From JAYSSF01 sp043772005 (GTDB lineage: Bacteria; Patescibacteriota; Gracilibacteria; Absconditabacterales; Absconditicoccaceae): DNA of 41,508 nucleotides. Made by a program: the position numbers and the translations under genes. This document shows positions 1-9,332 of the stretch, one piece after another. Each line of letters starts with the position of its first letter. The stretch's first letter is position 1. The notes under the pieces are model-generated. The model did not search any database. It was not told where the DNA came from and saw only the letters and a program-made list of their open reading frames with translations. The DNA lies in the NCBI GenBank assembly GCA_043772005.1, contig JAYVGP010000019.1, positions 1 through 41,508 of the forward strand, written 5' to 3'.

Positions 1-92
1 CTTGGGATCAAAGCAACAGCCAAGATACCGATAATAACGATTACGATCAAAAGCTCGATCAGTGTAAACGCCTTTGTGTTTGTTTTTGTCAT
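1..92 (-). CDS. Type IV pilin / pseudopilin-like protein, N-terminal part (runs off the window)
   Basis: The first 30 residues form a class III (prepilin) signal: a short Lys/Thr-rich leader, then A-FTLIELLIVIVIIGILA, the hydrophobic helix with Glu at +5 that packs into the pilus core and is methylated and processed by prepilin peptidase at the membrane. The rest of the gene lies outside the window, so the type (pilin or type II secretion pseudopilin) cannot be told. The residue before the cleavage point is Ala (GCG) where most prepilins have Gly. Start is the only ATG before the leader. Together with the ComM homologue at the other end of the window it hints at DNA uptake or attachment pili, which is inference. 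Confidence 0.85.
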   Translation of the reverse strand, partial: MTKTNTKAFTLIELLIVIVIIGILAVALIP

Positions 93-167
93 TGGTGTAG
101 AATAAGTAATAAATAAAATTACAATATGATTATAAGTGTATCTTGAGGAAAATGCAAATCTTTTTTA

Positions 168-206
168 TAAAAAAGTGTAAAAAAAGTGTAAAAAAAGTGT
201 AAAAAA
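168..206. repeat. Short A-rich tandem repeat, period 11
   Basis: Three copies of an A6-7/GTGT unit with an 11-base period, lying in the 290-base gap between the pilin start and the end of the hrcA-like gene, just upstream of the pilin gene on its strand. Phased A-tracts at about one helical turn should bend DNA, so a promoter-proximal role is possible. Confidence 0.7.
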
Positions 207-241
207 ATCTGACATCCCTTTTGTTTAGCGAGATTTCAGAT
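207..241 (-). terminator. Possible rho-independent terminator after the hrcA-like cluster
   Basis: Read on the minus strand, ATCTGA and TCAGAT form a six-pair stem around a long loop (about 23 bases), followed by seven T. The long loop makes it weak. It lies downstream of the minus-strand cluster that ends at 380. Confidence 0.35.
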
Positions 242-379
242 GTTTATATTTTTTAAATTATGATATAATATTGACTTATTTTTATATATTCTATAGTAGA
301 AACTAAAAAATTTATAGTTGTAACCCAGCTGCTTTAATAGTGGTGATGGGTGTTTATTTACATTTAAGATGGGGATTTT

Positions 380-1087
380 TTATTTTTTATTTACTCTTCA
401 TTTGTAAGAGTCTACAAATTGTTGTAGCACATCGAGATTTTGTTTGTAATTGCTACGCATGGGTCCAATGATTGATAGGATTGCTTCATAATCATTGACT
501 ACAATTTTCGTATACATGATAGAGATGACTTTGTCGTCTTCTTGGACAAAGGTATGATAGATCTGACTATTTTTCATGAGTTGGCTTGAGATGACCGAGA
601 TGACACGCTGACTTTCGATAAACTCAATGATATATTTGACTAGCTCTCATTCAGTCAGCATCTCTCATTTTAACAACTTATTGATACCAAGAAAATAGTA
701 TTCATCATTACGAATAAATCAAGTAACAACCCCGTCAACATAAGTACTCAGTGTCTCAACCAAGTACCTAAGACCAGTCCTCGTAGTATTGACCTCAAAG
801 TCATATGTGGTGACAGAGACGGGAAGCTGTGAAGTTTCGATCATACTAGTTACGTATGCTTTCATTCCGTCAATAGTAGGGATACGACCACTGGAGTTGT
901 ATGCTTGGTAGACGAGTCACTCTTGTTCAAGTTGGTTGAGGTATTTACGTAGTGTGGATGGGGCGTATTCTACTCACTCTATCGTATGGAGAAATTTAGA
1001 CCCGATGGGGTCACCTTTAGTGATATAGTGGTCGATTACTACATCAAGTAGAGTACTAAGCTTGGTGTGTTCTGTAACTTTAGACAT
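380..1087 (-). CDS. hrcA: Heat-inducible transcription repressor HrcA-like (short form)
   Basis: 235 residues. The N-terminal third (residues 8-75) matches the HrcA winged helix: a helix with YITKGDPIGSKFL (family form: YI.TGEPVGSK.L), then a recognition helix ending in LRKYLNQLEQEGLV, then the characteristic S-SGRIPT followed by a Gly-x-x-x-Tyr-like segment. HrcA binds CIRCE operators and represses chaperone genes. The protein is about 100 residues shorter than typical HrcA, so the GAF-like dimerisation part is reduced. It is the last gene of a co-directional cluster led by the htpX protease gene, which supports a stress role. No CIRCE sequence (TTAGCACTC-N9-GAGTGCTAA) was found in the window. 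In-frame UGA sits at E-G-V and E-G-L in the helix-turn-helix, typical Gly positions. Confidence 0.75.
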
Positions 1088-1179
1088 GACAATAAGGCTA
1101 GAAATCTAAGATGCCAGTACTCCTTCCTTAAGGGACTCCGAGGCCGTGTATTCACTATCGTTTAAAATTGGTGAAAATG

Positions 1180-1377
1180 TTATGAAGTTATCGCATGTAT
1201 TGATTCGTAGCTTTGGGCAAGATAATCAGAAGTTTCCTCTTCAAAAACAAGAGTATTATCTACTACTTCCTCAGTATAGTCAAGATGATTGACGATATTT
1301 TCATGAGCAAGATCATCTAGTTCTTCTGCTGGATTGAATCATTGCTCTTTTTTGAGTTTTTCGATAGTTGCTACCAT
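1180..1377 (-). CDS. Small acidic protein of unknown function
   Basis: 65 residues, ATG start, one in-frame UGA (residue 12). Very acidic in the middle (EELDDLAHEN and a run of Glu around residues 40-50), with no membrane segment and no Cys motif. I do not recognise it. It sits between the zinc-ribbon membrane protein and the hrcA-like gene on the same strand, with short gaps on both sides (79 and 92 bases), so it is probably cotranscribed. The position next to hrcA is where grpE often occurs, but this is far too short and lacks the GrpE motifs. Confidence 0.5.
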
Positions 1378-1456
1378 GATGTGAATAATAAAAAATACTA
1401 CCGTAGTAGTACTCATGTCGACTATCAAAGTCAAGTCTTATTCTGCTTTTATGTGA

Positions 1457-1894
1457 TTATTCTTTCCATGTTAGATTTGGTGCACCACATTTGAAACAGT
1501 ATTGGTGAGTATGTGGGTACATCTCTTTACAGTTTTTACATACGATCTTGAGTGCACTACCACAAAAGACACAATGGTCATAGCCAGTCAGATTTGGTCT
1601 CATACAGCTGCTACATGCTACAGACTCGAGCTCCATCATCATTTGCCATCCAATAGTATCTTCTTTGCGAGAAAGTGGTCTGAGGAGTAGGTATAGTGGT
1701 AAACCGATTAGTGGACTTGCCACAAGGACAAGCAGTACACAAAATAGCTGAAATAATGAGTTATCGCTTCTTGCGTAGATGTCTCTGGCGGTCCATAATA
1801 CACAATAGATCCAGATAATGCCAATGATAGTCCAGATAATGGTATTGAGTTCACTAGTATTATTGGTGAATAGGGATTTGAATAGGGCGAGCAT
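1457..1894 (-). CDS. Membrane protein with C-terminal double zinc ribbon
   Basis: 145 residues. Two hydrophobic helices (about residues 18-38 and 47-70) are followed by a cytoplasmic tail with four CxxC knuckles (CSSC, CVFC, CKNC, CFKC at about residues 94-135), the arrangement of a double zinc ribbon. Such tails usually bind protein or nucleic acid partners, but no specific function can be read. It lies 26 bases after the end of the DUF212-like gene on the same strand, so an operon is likely. No in-frame UGA, so the reading does not depend on the code. Confidence 0.75.
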   Translation of the reverse strand: MLALFKSLFTNNTSELNTIIWTIIGIIWIYCVLWTARDIYARSDNSLFQLFCVLLVLVASPLIGLPLYLLLRPLSRKEDTIGWQMMMELESVACSSCMRPNLTGYDHCVFCGSALKIVCKNCKEMYPHTHQYCFKCGAPNLTWKE

Positions 1895-1920
1895 GAGTGG
1901 CGAGTAGGGTGAGTAAATGT

Positions 1921-2418
1921 CTATGGATTGATGATTTTGCCTCGAAGAGTAAATAATTCGGCGCTAGGATGAAAAATTGGATCTACCAACCACATTACTA
2001 CAAAGGTGAGAAGTCAGCCTATGAATATTCATCAGACAACTTCTACAAAAGTATGCCCTAGTCTTTCTTTGAGGAATTGGAAATTCTGACCAATTTTGAG
2101 GAGATCTTGCATTTCGAGTCTGATATCATTGAGATACTTGGCATGCATACCAGCTTGATATCTGACGTTCATTGCATCATACCAAAATAAGAATGACATC
2201 CCAAATGCTAATGCAAACAGCGGTCCTCATCGTCCTGTACTAATACCAATGACTACACAGATACTACTGGAGATACCACTATGTACCGATGGGAATCAGC
2301 CAGCTCTCCACAAAGAGTCAATACTGACACTTTTCTCGATACTAAAATCAATCACAACCTTGAAGATCTGAATGATACTACCGACAATGAGAGGTATGAG
2401 AAATAAAGGTATATCCAT
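1921..2418 (-). CDS. Divergent PAP2 / DUF212 (YuiD-like) membrane protein
   Basis: 165 residues with four hydrophobic stretches. Family hallmarks are present in order: GGFPSVHSG near residue 40, a Gly-rich helix, FWYDAMNVRYQAGMHAK around residues 85-100, then LKERLGHTFVEVVGG. This matches the acid-phosphatase/vanadium-haloperoxidase-related DUF212 family, in which SVHS is the equivalent of the PSGH phosphatase motif. A lipid-phosphate phosphatase role at the membrane is likely from family knowledge but not proven. The two glycines of GGFPS include a UGA. It is embedded in the htpX-hrcA cluster, 44 bases after the preceding gene. Confidence 0.8.
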
Positions 2419-2462
2419 AGGAGTAGAAAGCTAATGAGGCTTATAAAATCTGAAAGGTTGTT

Positions 2463-2939
2463 TTACCACTTCTTCTTAAGATCTGGCATTCATACTGGTT
2501 TGTTAGAGATGGGGATGCTTTTAGATGAGCTAGAGTTGTGTCACGATGAAGATGAGCCAGAAGAGGGAGATTCAATCTGTGAGACTATTTTCTTGATTTT
2601 ATCTTCCATGACAGGATCGACTCACTTGAGCATATTGACGAGTTCTGTGGCTTTGGTATATCATTCTTTGAGATAATAATAGTATCTATTGAGTTCTCAT
2701 ACAATATTATTGAGATCACTGTTTTTCATGAGGAGCTCAGTGACTTTTTCCTTCAAAATTAGGTTTTGCTCGGTAAGCTCTTTGGTTTCGGATGAGAGAC
2801 GTAGGTTTTCATCCATGGTCTGACCAAGATTACCTCTCAGTCAGTCTACAGACTTCGTATCTTCATAACGAAAATAGAACACACCATATCCGATGGCTGC
2901 TCCGACTCCTAATCCTAATAGAAATATAAGTAATTCCAT
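2463..2939 (-). CDS. Single-pass membrane protein with coiled coil
   Basis: 158 residues. An N-terminal membrane helix rich in Gly (residues 2-22) is followed by about 80 residues of heptad-like sequence (coiled coil, residues 35-110) and a Ser-rich low-complexity tail (three Ser clusters near residue 125-140) ending in KKKW. The design resembles RmuC/DUF948-type membrane-anchored coiled-coil proteins, but no family signature is clear. It lies 50 bases after htpX on the same strand and 44 bases before the DUF212 gene. Confidence 0.65.
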
Positions 2940-2989
2940 GTGTATATTGGGGAATCTGACTACTAATTTCAGATCTACAGATTGTGAGC

Positions 2990-3892
2990 TTAATATCAAG
3001 AGATTTTATCTAGTGCAGCAATTCTCTCTTCGAGTGGTGGATGTGATGCAAATAATCCTGAGATTCATCATGAAATCTTGAGAGTACTAAGTGAATCGTT
3101 TTGTATTGAGTTGGGATTATAGAGTTTTTGTAGTGATTTGAGTCACTTGAGCATGGGTTCTTTGGATCCGAGAAACTGTACGCTACCAGCATCAGCAGCA
3201 AACTCTCTGACTCTACTATGTCACATCAAGATCAAGGTCACACCAAGTCAGAATACTATATCCAACAGATTGCTGATCAGATAGTAGCTTCCTGTGCTCG
3301 CAATACCTCATTCATCATCATCACTCATAGCGCCAGAAATTATACCAGCGAGAATTCTGGCGAGGAAGATGACAAGCGTATTGAGAATTCATTGGAGGAG
3401 TGTGGTAGTCACCATGTCACCATTGAGGATATGAGCCATCTCGTGTCAGATTACACCAGTAATCGCATCATCATCCATCTGACGGAGCAGTCAGGTACTG
3501 ACTGCAACAAGAGCACTGTTTTTGCTGGCACCAGTAGCAAAAGCGTTGGCATCAGCAGATGTATAATATCCTACCTGTGGTATATCGATACCTTGTTGAT
3601 CAGCAATACGTCTGACTGTTTGGTAGACGAGTGAGAGTTTTGAGTCATGTTCAGTTTGATCAATGAGTTGGATGTTGTAGCTACGCTTTGCTATCCAGCG
3701 TGATGTCCATAATCCGATGATCGCACTACCAAATCAAAATACAAGTGACATAATCGCAAGTCATTGGTATCCACTACCTTGCAGATTGATATTGAAGAAA
3801 TACTGGATCAGATTGAGCAAGATGGTTAGTGTAACCATGATAGCTATGCTCGAAAGCGCAAGGAGTCAGATTCTTTTGATCCAAGTAAACAT
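2990..3892 (-). CDS. htpX: Protease HtpX (M48 family membrane zinc metalloprotease)
   Basis: 300 residues, close to the family length of about 290. Two N-terminal membrane helices (residues 10-30 and 42-62) precede the catalytic domain. The zinc motif HEMAH is preceded by VIG and followed by ILNGDM, as in HtpX, and the distal Glu ligand lies in the segment VREFAADAGS. Two more hydrophobic helices follow the HExxH helix. The protein degrades damaged membrane proteins and cooperates with FtsH. The C-terminal SHPPLEERIAAL motif is also diagnostic. UGA codes the Gly just before HEMAH and the Gly of MGHSR. It is the first gene of a six-gene minus-strand cluster that ends with the hrcA-like repressor gene. 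Confidence 0.93.
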
Positions 3893-3957
3893 TATTGTTA
3901 TAAGTATAAAAGTAAAAAGAATTCAAATGATATGAAAATAGAGTAATAGTTCAAGTA

Positions 3958-3986
3958 TTGACAAAATAATAGCTTATAGGTAAAAT
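3958..3986 (+). promoter_or_regulatory. Sigma-70-type promoter upstream of the 4026 gene
   Basis: TTGACA at 3958-3963, a 17-base spacer and TAAAAT at 3981-3986, about 40 bases before the ATG at 4026. It lies in the divergent gap between htpX and the 324-residue gene. Confidence 0.65.
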
Positions 3987-4025
3987 TAAGGTATACTTTT
4001 TTTATTGGTATAAAATACGTACAGA

Positions 4026-5000
4026 ATGCCTCTTGATAGTTTTGGGTATCCACATGAAAAATATAACAGTGTTCACTCATTTAGTAGTTTCAAAGAGCAG
4101 CTTGAGAAGACAAAATTTGATATTGATCATTTTATAGCTAAACGAAAAAAAGATCTCAATAAGATACGTATGCTTTCTTCTGATCAAATATTGTGAGTTT
4201 TATATCAAGATCTTCTGAGCTATAAAGAATTTAAAGAATATAGTGATAATTTTGTATCCCACGTGAAGTGAAAGGGGCAAAAAATATGGCATGAGACAAT
4301 GTTTTATTTTTTGATGGAGCAGTGATATTTTATTAATCAAACGTATAATGAGTGATGATATGATCATTTTTTTATCCCATGTATCAGAAAACAGCGAGAC
4401 CTAAAAATCAATAATAGTGTATTGGATGGTATGAAAAATAATATTACTCATTATTTTGAGATAAATGATCCTCATTTTAAATCTGCATGACGCACGCAGT
4501 ATGACTGTATAGTTTATAATAAAGCTATTAATTTGGAACATTATCATAATTTTAGCGAATGATCCGTCCTAATTAATGAGCTGGTACATCGTTACCTTAA
4601 CATGAGAGTATGAAATTATAATGATTTATCACTAGAGCAGCAAGAAATACATGAGCTAATGTCAGATCTAGGAATGATGATGGAATATCCAAAGACTATT
4701 GCATATTATGCTGTATGATGGGTTCAGTCAAAAATATCATGATTGTCTGTAGAGTTTTGAAAAGAAGAGTATAAGAAAACTCACGAATTTATTAGTAAAA
4801 TCTGTGAAAGCGCTCTTACTATGGTCCAATGAAAAAAGTATTGAATCATAGATATTGCGGCTATTTTACTCAAAAGTAAATACTATATAAATACGAATGA
4901 GTTATTTAACGATGTGTTGCCTTATTTTGATAGATACTTTAAAATATTTATTACTACTGAGTTTACAAGTAACCTTTCGAAAATGATTGCTCCAAAATAA
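4026..5000 (+). CDS. Hypothetical protein, 324 residues
   Basis: One long frame with about 20 in-frame UGA codons, ATG start, TAA stop. No signal peptide or clear membrane segment. It is rich in Tyr, His, Lys and Ile and more AT-rich than the neighbouring housekeeping genes, which suggests acquired or fast-evolving DNA. A His/Glu-containing segment, INELVHRYLNM near residue 187, is not a canonical HExxH. I recognise no family. It has its own consensus promoter and is divergent from htpX. The region right after its stop keeps coding-like composition in another frame, so the C-terminus may have been shortened by a frameshift. Confidence 0.55.
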
Positions 5001-5061
5001 CGATATAATAGAAGAAGAACGTAAGCAATTATCACTTTAAGATTTGAAGAATCTTAAATAA

Positions 5062-5235
5062 GAAATTTTAGTATTGAATAAGCGCTTACCAATTAAAAAA
5101 ATCGAGTCTATATATTGATCTAATCAAGAATACTCGAAATATGATACGATATTATTGAATCCCTTAAGGATGATTATAAAAAAATCGCTAATTGAAAATA
5201 AAGCTGATTTAACTATAACTAAGGTAGTTTTTTAG
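5062..5235 (+). other. Possible coding remnant downstream of the 324-residue gene
   Basis: A frame open for 57 codons up to TAG, with Lys/Ile/Leu-rich, coding-like composition, but without ATG and preceded in the same frame by TAA at 5038-5040 and 5059-5061. It may be the decayed 3' part of the preceding gene or of a similar one. Otherwise the 250-base gap 5001-5251 shows nothing. Confidence 0.25.
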
Positions 5236-5251
5236 CTTTCTCAATTATAAT

Positions 5252-6340
5252 ATGAAAAAGAATCACCTGACTCTCCTCACGTTTTATAGGTTTGTGGATA
5301 TTAGTGATTCGATGAGAGAGGTCCATGAGATGAAGTCGTTCCTCGAGGGGATCGGAGTGTTGGGGCGTGTATATATCGGAGAGGAGGGTATCTCTGCAAC
5401 TATGACAGGTAATGATGGACAGGTCGCAGCGATCAAGCTTTATCTTGCATCCAAGAGTATCTATAATAATATTCCAGACCTTGATATTAAATCGACGAAA
5501 GTCAGTGAATATTATTTTGACAAAATTATCGTGAGATATCGCCGTGAGATCGTAGCACTCGACTATCCTGTGACTGCTGCACAAGTCGAACAATATCGCC
5601 AGGATATCTCGATCGAAGAGTTTAAAGAATTACTTGATCATGGTAATCCGGATGATTTTATCGTGCTCGATATGCGTAACAACTATGAGTATCTCCTTGG
5701 TCACTTCAAATATGCAGTACCGTCTGGTACGGTCAACTTCCGTGAGATGCACTCGCTCAAAGACCAGTATGCTGCGACTTTCTGAGGCAAAAAAGTCATC
5801 ATGTACTGTACTGGTGGTATCAGATGTGAGAAGCTTGCAGTACTGCTCCAAATGTGGTGATTTACTAACTTCTATGCACTTGAGGGAGGTATCGTCAAGT
5901 ATGTCAACGTATATAATGATGGTAACTGGCTGGGTAACTTATATACCTTTGATGGGCGTGTGAGTACTTATGTGGGTGACGCGAAGACTCATACAACGAT
6001 AGGGCAGTGTAACTTTACTGGCAAGCCTACTGACCATGTGGCCAACTGTCGCTATGCACCATGTAATGCTCGTCTGATCTGTAGTGGGTCAGAGTACCGC
6101 AGACACCTGTGATTCTGCAGTCAAGAATGTATGGAAAAGGCGAAATCTGACCTATTCGTAAAACCCATGAAGAGTGATAGATGGGATTACGCCTCATTGC
6201 GCTCTCAGATCGAGAAAGACCCATCACAGCAAGCAGTCATCTTGGATGCAGTCTCCAAATACTATGCGAAGCGTCTTGAATGAGTAGAGTTTAGACATGC
6301 AACAAGTCAGAAGGAAGACTATATTGATTGTGGTTGTTAG
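5252..6340 (+). CDS. trhO: tRNA uridine(34) hydroxylase TrhO (YceA-type rhodanese-like protein)
   Basis: 362 residues, the usual size for the family. An N-terminal acylphosphatase-like domain (residues 1-100, with GRVYIGEEGISATMTG) is followed by a rhodanese domain whose active-site loop is CTGGIRCEK, with catalytic Cys near residue 188, as in TrhO/YbfQ enzymes that hydroxylate U34 of tRNAs. The rhodanese half also has VLDMRNNYEYLLGHF and FYALEGGIVKY. A Cys-rich C-terminal tail (residues 255-300, CNFTG, CRYAPCNARLICS, CSQEC) is the family's zinc-like cluster. Three conserved glycines are UGA. The next gene downstream is convergent and shares the terminator. Confidence 0.9.
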
Positions 6341-6350
6341 AAGAGAAAAG

Positions 6351-6376
6351 AAAAATCCTCCGAAGAGGATTTTTTA
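6351..6376. terminator. Bidirectional rho-independent terminator
   Basis: AAAAATCCTC / GAGGATTTTT hairpin with a CGAA loop and T runs on both strands, between the convergent trhO gene and the minus-strand 222-residue gene, whose TAA stop (6374-6376) lies inside the hairpin's T run. Confidence 0.9.
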
Positions 6377-7042
6377 TCCATGAAATAATGGGTAATATGA
6401 TGATATTTCTTGATCTTGAGTTTTGATGTACACTAGTTCGTTACCTAATCACTTAGGTTCGGTGATTTTAGTAGGAGTAGTCTTGAGGTATGCTTGTACA
6501 AAATAGCGAAGCATTTTTTCCCCTTTGATATATTGTCCTTCATCATCTTCATCGGCATCTTCATCGTTGTTGTATTTCGGATGCTTAGGTCGTACGGCTC
6601 CTCCTCCGTAGAAAACTTGATAATTGCGAGATATTGCTTTAAGAATACTGTGATATTGTTTTAATATTTTGAGAAAGATTTGTTGTTGTATTGTATTATT
6701 AATTCCTACGATATGCACAGGTACATGTATTAACCCACTAATAAGCTCATCAGACGTTTTAGTATCTCCTAATACAGTAATTCGTAGGCAATGTTGGATG
6801 TAGTCTGTATATTTGTCAGTTGTATCAATCGGTGTTCGTGCTACGCTATGATTGACAGTATTGGCTCACATAATCTTTTTCCAATAATTCTCTTCCCATT
6901 CTAGATTTGTTGCTGATAATAGTTCATCAAGTATTAGCTTATTTTTTAATTTATCCTCAAAAACCGACTCATATCTGAGATGTGTAGTGACGCCCTCACG
7001 AGGATCATTGGGTGCATAAGTGATGATATCTTTCTTAACCAT
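6374..7042 (-). CDS. Hypothetical protein, 222 residues
   Basis: ATG start, TAA stop inside the shared terminator. No signal peptide or membrane helix. Residues 1-100 have mixed alpha/beta character. Around residues 150-175 there is a Gly-rich turn and a strongly acidic stretch (NNDEDADEDDEG). Only two in-frame UGA codons. I do not recognise a family. It contains three CGA codons at positions that do not discriminate Arg from Trp. It is divergent from the 7216 gene. Confidence 0.55.
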
Positions 7043-7215
7043 AACAGATTATACCGAAATAGTTTCATGAGTGCAAATTTGGGTAGCGGTAGCTTGTGAG
7101 ATGAGGGATTTTTTAGTGTTGTAGGCTAGGATAATTTTTATTTTTTTATAATTTACATTTGCAATCTGCTATCTTATGTATATATGTCCACTGATTATCT
7201 TATAATAATAGAGAC

Positions 7216-7728
7216 ATGATTTATTGACCCAATGATAATTATTTGGCAGGAATGGATTCGCTGCAGGTAGTACTGACATATGATACTGGTCAGCGTTATC
7301 GTACTCGCTGTCTACCATGATTTATGTCCAAAAAATATCTCAATAGACATATACTTGATGGCTTACATCAGACTCTCGAGACCAACCCCCGCCGTACCAA
7401 TGAGATCTACCAGTGACATCGTGTGATTGATCTAACTCCCTATCAGGAATGCGATCCTAGACAAGAGCTTGAGCGTTTATTTCAGTGGAAGCAAATAGAT
7501 GGTGCATTTCGTTATCTTGATGGAATTGCTACTGAAGCCCTAAGTGAATATCTATATCTCAAGGATAAGAAATTAGCACGTAGGACTGATTTAAGTCTTC
7601 GAGATTTCCAAGTTCAGCAAGAATTGACTAGTATGCTAGAGCGAAGCTTTGATACAACTCTCAAAGTTATCCTTCCTCAGCAGATTAAAAAAGCAACGCA
7701 TGAAATTTTATATAATCGTAGTAGATAG
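7216..7728 (+). CDS. Hypothetical protein, 170 residues
   Basis: ATG at 7216 is preferred because the ATG at 7184 is in another frame that meets TAG within about 25 codons. Two in-frame UGA. The sequence is charged and probably soluble and helical in its C-terminal half (residues 75-165). Its N-terminal half has beta-like character (LQVVLTYDTGQRYRTRCLPG). No family is recognised. A 12-base gap separates it from the next gene, so the two are probably one transcript. Confidence 0.55.
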
Positions 7729-7740
7729 TAATTAATTCTA

Positions 7741-8046
7741 ATGAACTCCATGCATTCAAATTTAGATTATATACTTAATCCTGCTCCCCAAAAAGCTATT
7801 TATCTGTATCAAGTGGGAGAAATACGTGAAAGTAATTTTGTCTTAGGTGTAGAATTTGATCATGATGGCTGGGAGAAAGCACAAAAGAAATATCAATGAA
7901 AAATTACAAAAATCTTACTTCGAAGAGCTAGTGATGCTCAATACAATAGTTTTTACTATATGATTGGTAATGCTTGAATGAATGAGGTAGCAAGAAATTT
8001 ATACCATATGTTATCAAATTCACATACTACGATTCATATGAATTAA
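7741..8046 (+). CDS. Small hypothetical protein, 101 residues
   Basis: ATG start 12 bases after the previous stop, TAA stop followed at once by a terminator. Two in-frame UGA. Contains a LGVEFDHDGWEKAQKKY segment and a Tyr/Met-rich C-terminus, with no membrane helix. No family recognised. Likely second gene of a two-gene operon with the 170-residue protein. Confidence 0.5.
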
Positions 8047-8052
8047 TTTTAT

Positions 8053-8081
8053 AGCACCTCTTGCATTTGGGTGCTTTTTTT
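8053..8081 (+). terminator. Rho-independent terminator
   Basis: AGCACC / GGTGCT stem with an 11-base loop followed by seven T, seven bases after the stop of the 101-residue gene. Confidence 0.8.
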
Positions 8082-8146
8082 GTAAAATGAAAATTAGTTT
8101 ACAAGGTTATAAAGTTTTTAAATTTCATAAAACATTACGACCATTT

Positions 8147-8174
8147 GGCCTTTAGCATTTAGCCTTTAGCTTTG
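8147..8174. repeat. GCTAAAGG-type degenerate repeat
   Basis: On the minus strand, GCTAAAG occurs three times within 28 bases, ending six bases before the dnaJ start. The same word family occurs inside two genes, at 27604-27650 (GAGCTAAGG/GAGCTGAGG) and at 35132-35173 (GAGCTAAAG). Confidence 0.5.
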
Positions 8175-8179
8175 ATACA

Positions 8180-9112
8180 ATGTACGATTTTGATCCACAG
8201 AAAGATTATTATAAGATGCTGGGAGTAGAGGAGTCTGCTACTGACGAGGAGATTAAGAAAGCTTTCCGTAAGTCAGCGATGAAGCACCACCCAGACAAGT
8301 GAGGTGATGAGGAAGAGTTTAAGAAGATCAACGAAGCAAACATGGTCATCGGAGATGCTCAAAAACGTCAACAATATGATGCTGTCCGCAAAGGAGGCGG
8401 AGGATTTGGCTGATGATGATTTGGAGGGGGATGATTCTGAGGCTTTGGCTGAGGAGGGTTCCAATGAGCTGATGTGCAGTTTGAATGATTTGGTGATTTG
8501 GGGGATATTATTGAGCAGTTTATGTGAGGAGGCTTCGGATGAGCAAGCCGCCGCCCTCGCAAAGGTCAGGATATTCAATTATCACTCACGATTACATTTG
8601 AAGAGGCGTATCATGGTATCACTAAACCGATCAACTATGCTAAGCACGAGTTTGACGCTAATGGTCAAGCCACGAGAGTTACCAAGAAGATCGATGTTAA
8701 AGCTCCAGCGGGTATCCAACATGGTCAATATATCAAATATACGCAAATGGGAGATGGCTGACGCAATGGAGGTCCTGATGGTGATTTGTTTATTCAGATT
8801 AATATCCAGTCGAGTTCATATTGGACTCGCAAGGGTGATGATATCTATACAAGTTTGGATATTGCAGTACATGATTTGGTCCTTGGAGCAGAGTATGAAG
8901 TTGCTCACCCTGATGGTAATGTTACTGTCAAAGTACCAAAATACACCCAAGCGACTGATATTCTCAGAGTTAAAGGTAAATGATTTGCCAAGAGTGGAGG
9001 AGTATTTGCTCATCATGGAGATCTTATGGTCAAGCTTACTATCAAAACTCCTAAGAAACTCAGTAAAGAAGAAACCAAGCTTTGGGAGCAAATCAAAAAA
9101 GAAGCAAAATAG
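8180..9112 (+). CDS. dnaJ: DnaJ-type chaperone without zinc fingers
   Basis: 310 residues. J domain at 1-70 with HHPDK at residues 37-41, the Hsp70-stimulating motif, then a Gly/Phe-rich linker (about residues 75-125), then C-terminal beta-sandwich domains with GDLFIQI and a DLMVKL-type strand. The four CxxCxGxG zinc repeats of DnaJ are absent, so it is CbpA/class II-like. It stimulates DnaK ATPase in folding and disaggregation. The linker is the clearest code marker in the window: residues 75-100 alone carry about seven UGA among GGN and TTT/TTC codons, giving GGGGFGGGGF repeats, and HPDKG itself uses UGA (8300-8302). The start ATG is followed by a tight DYYKMLGV motif. No grpE or dnaK is nearby. 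Confidence 0.93.
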
Positions 9113-9119
9113 TAGCACA

Positions 9120-9146
9120 TCTCGACTTCGGTTGGGATTTTTTTTT
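9120..9146 (+). terminator. Rho-independent terminator with UUCG tetraloop
   Basis: TCTCGAC-TTCG-GTTGGGA stem followed by nine T, eight bases after the dnaJ stop. The remaining gap to 9332 is AT-rich and shows no gene. Confidence 0.85.
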
Positions 9147-9332
9147 GATTAAGATGCGTTATTGGTGTTTTTATAAATTTATAATGTATATAGTCAATTA
9201 TATAAAAAGCAAAAATACTAAAAACCATGTGGAATTAATGTGGAAAACTCAGACATGCCTTGCAATATAAATCAAAACTCCTATATCCGTATATAAAGTT
9301 ATATTATCTTTTTTATCTTTTTTATTCTATCC

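Noticed and set aside
168..206. CRISPR-like array
   Set aside because: 11-base period without spacers; simple tandem repeat. No CRISPR array or cas gene was seen anywhere in the window.
4026..5000. Metalloprotease call for the 324-residue protein
   Set aside because: NELVHRY resembles but does not satisfy HExxH, and no other motif supports it.
8304..9152. A 282-codon standard-code ORF on the plus strand
   Set aside because: It is an alternative frame of dnaJ, open only by chance; the true frame gives a full DnaJ once UGA is Gly.
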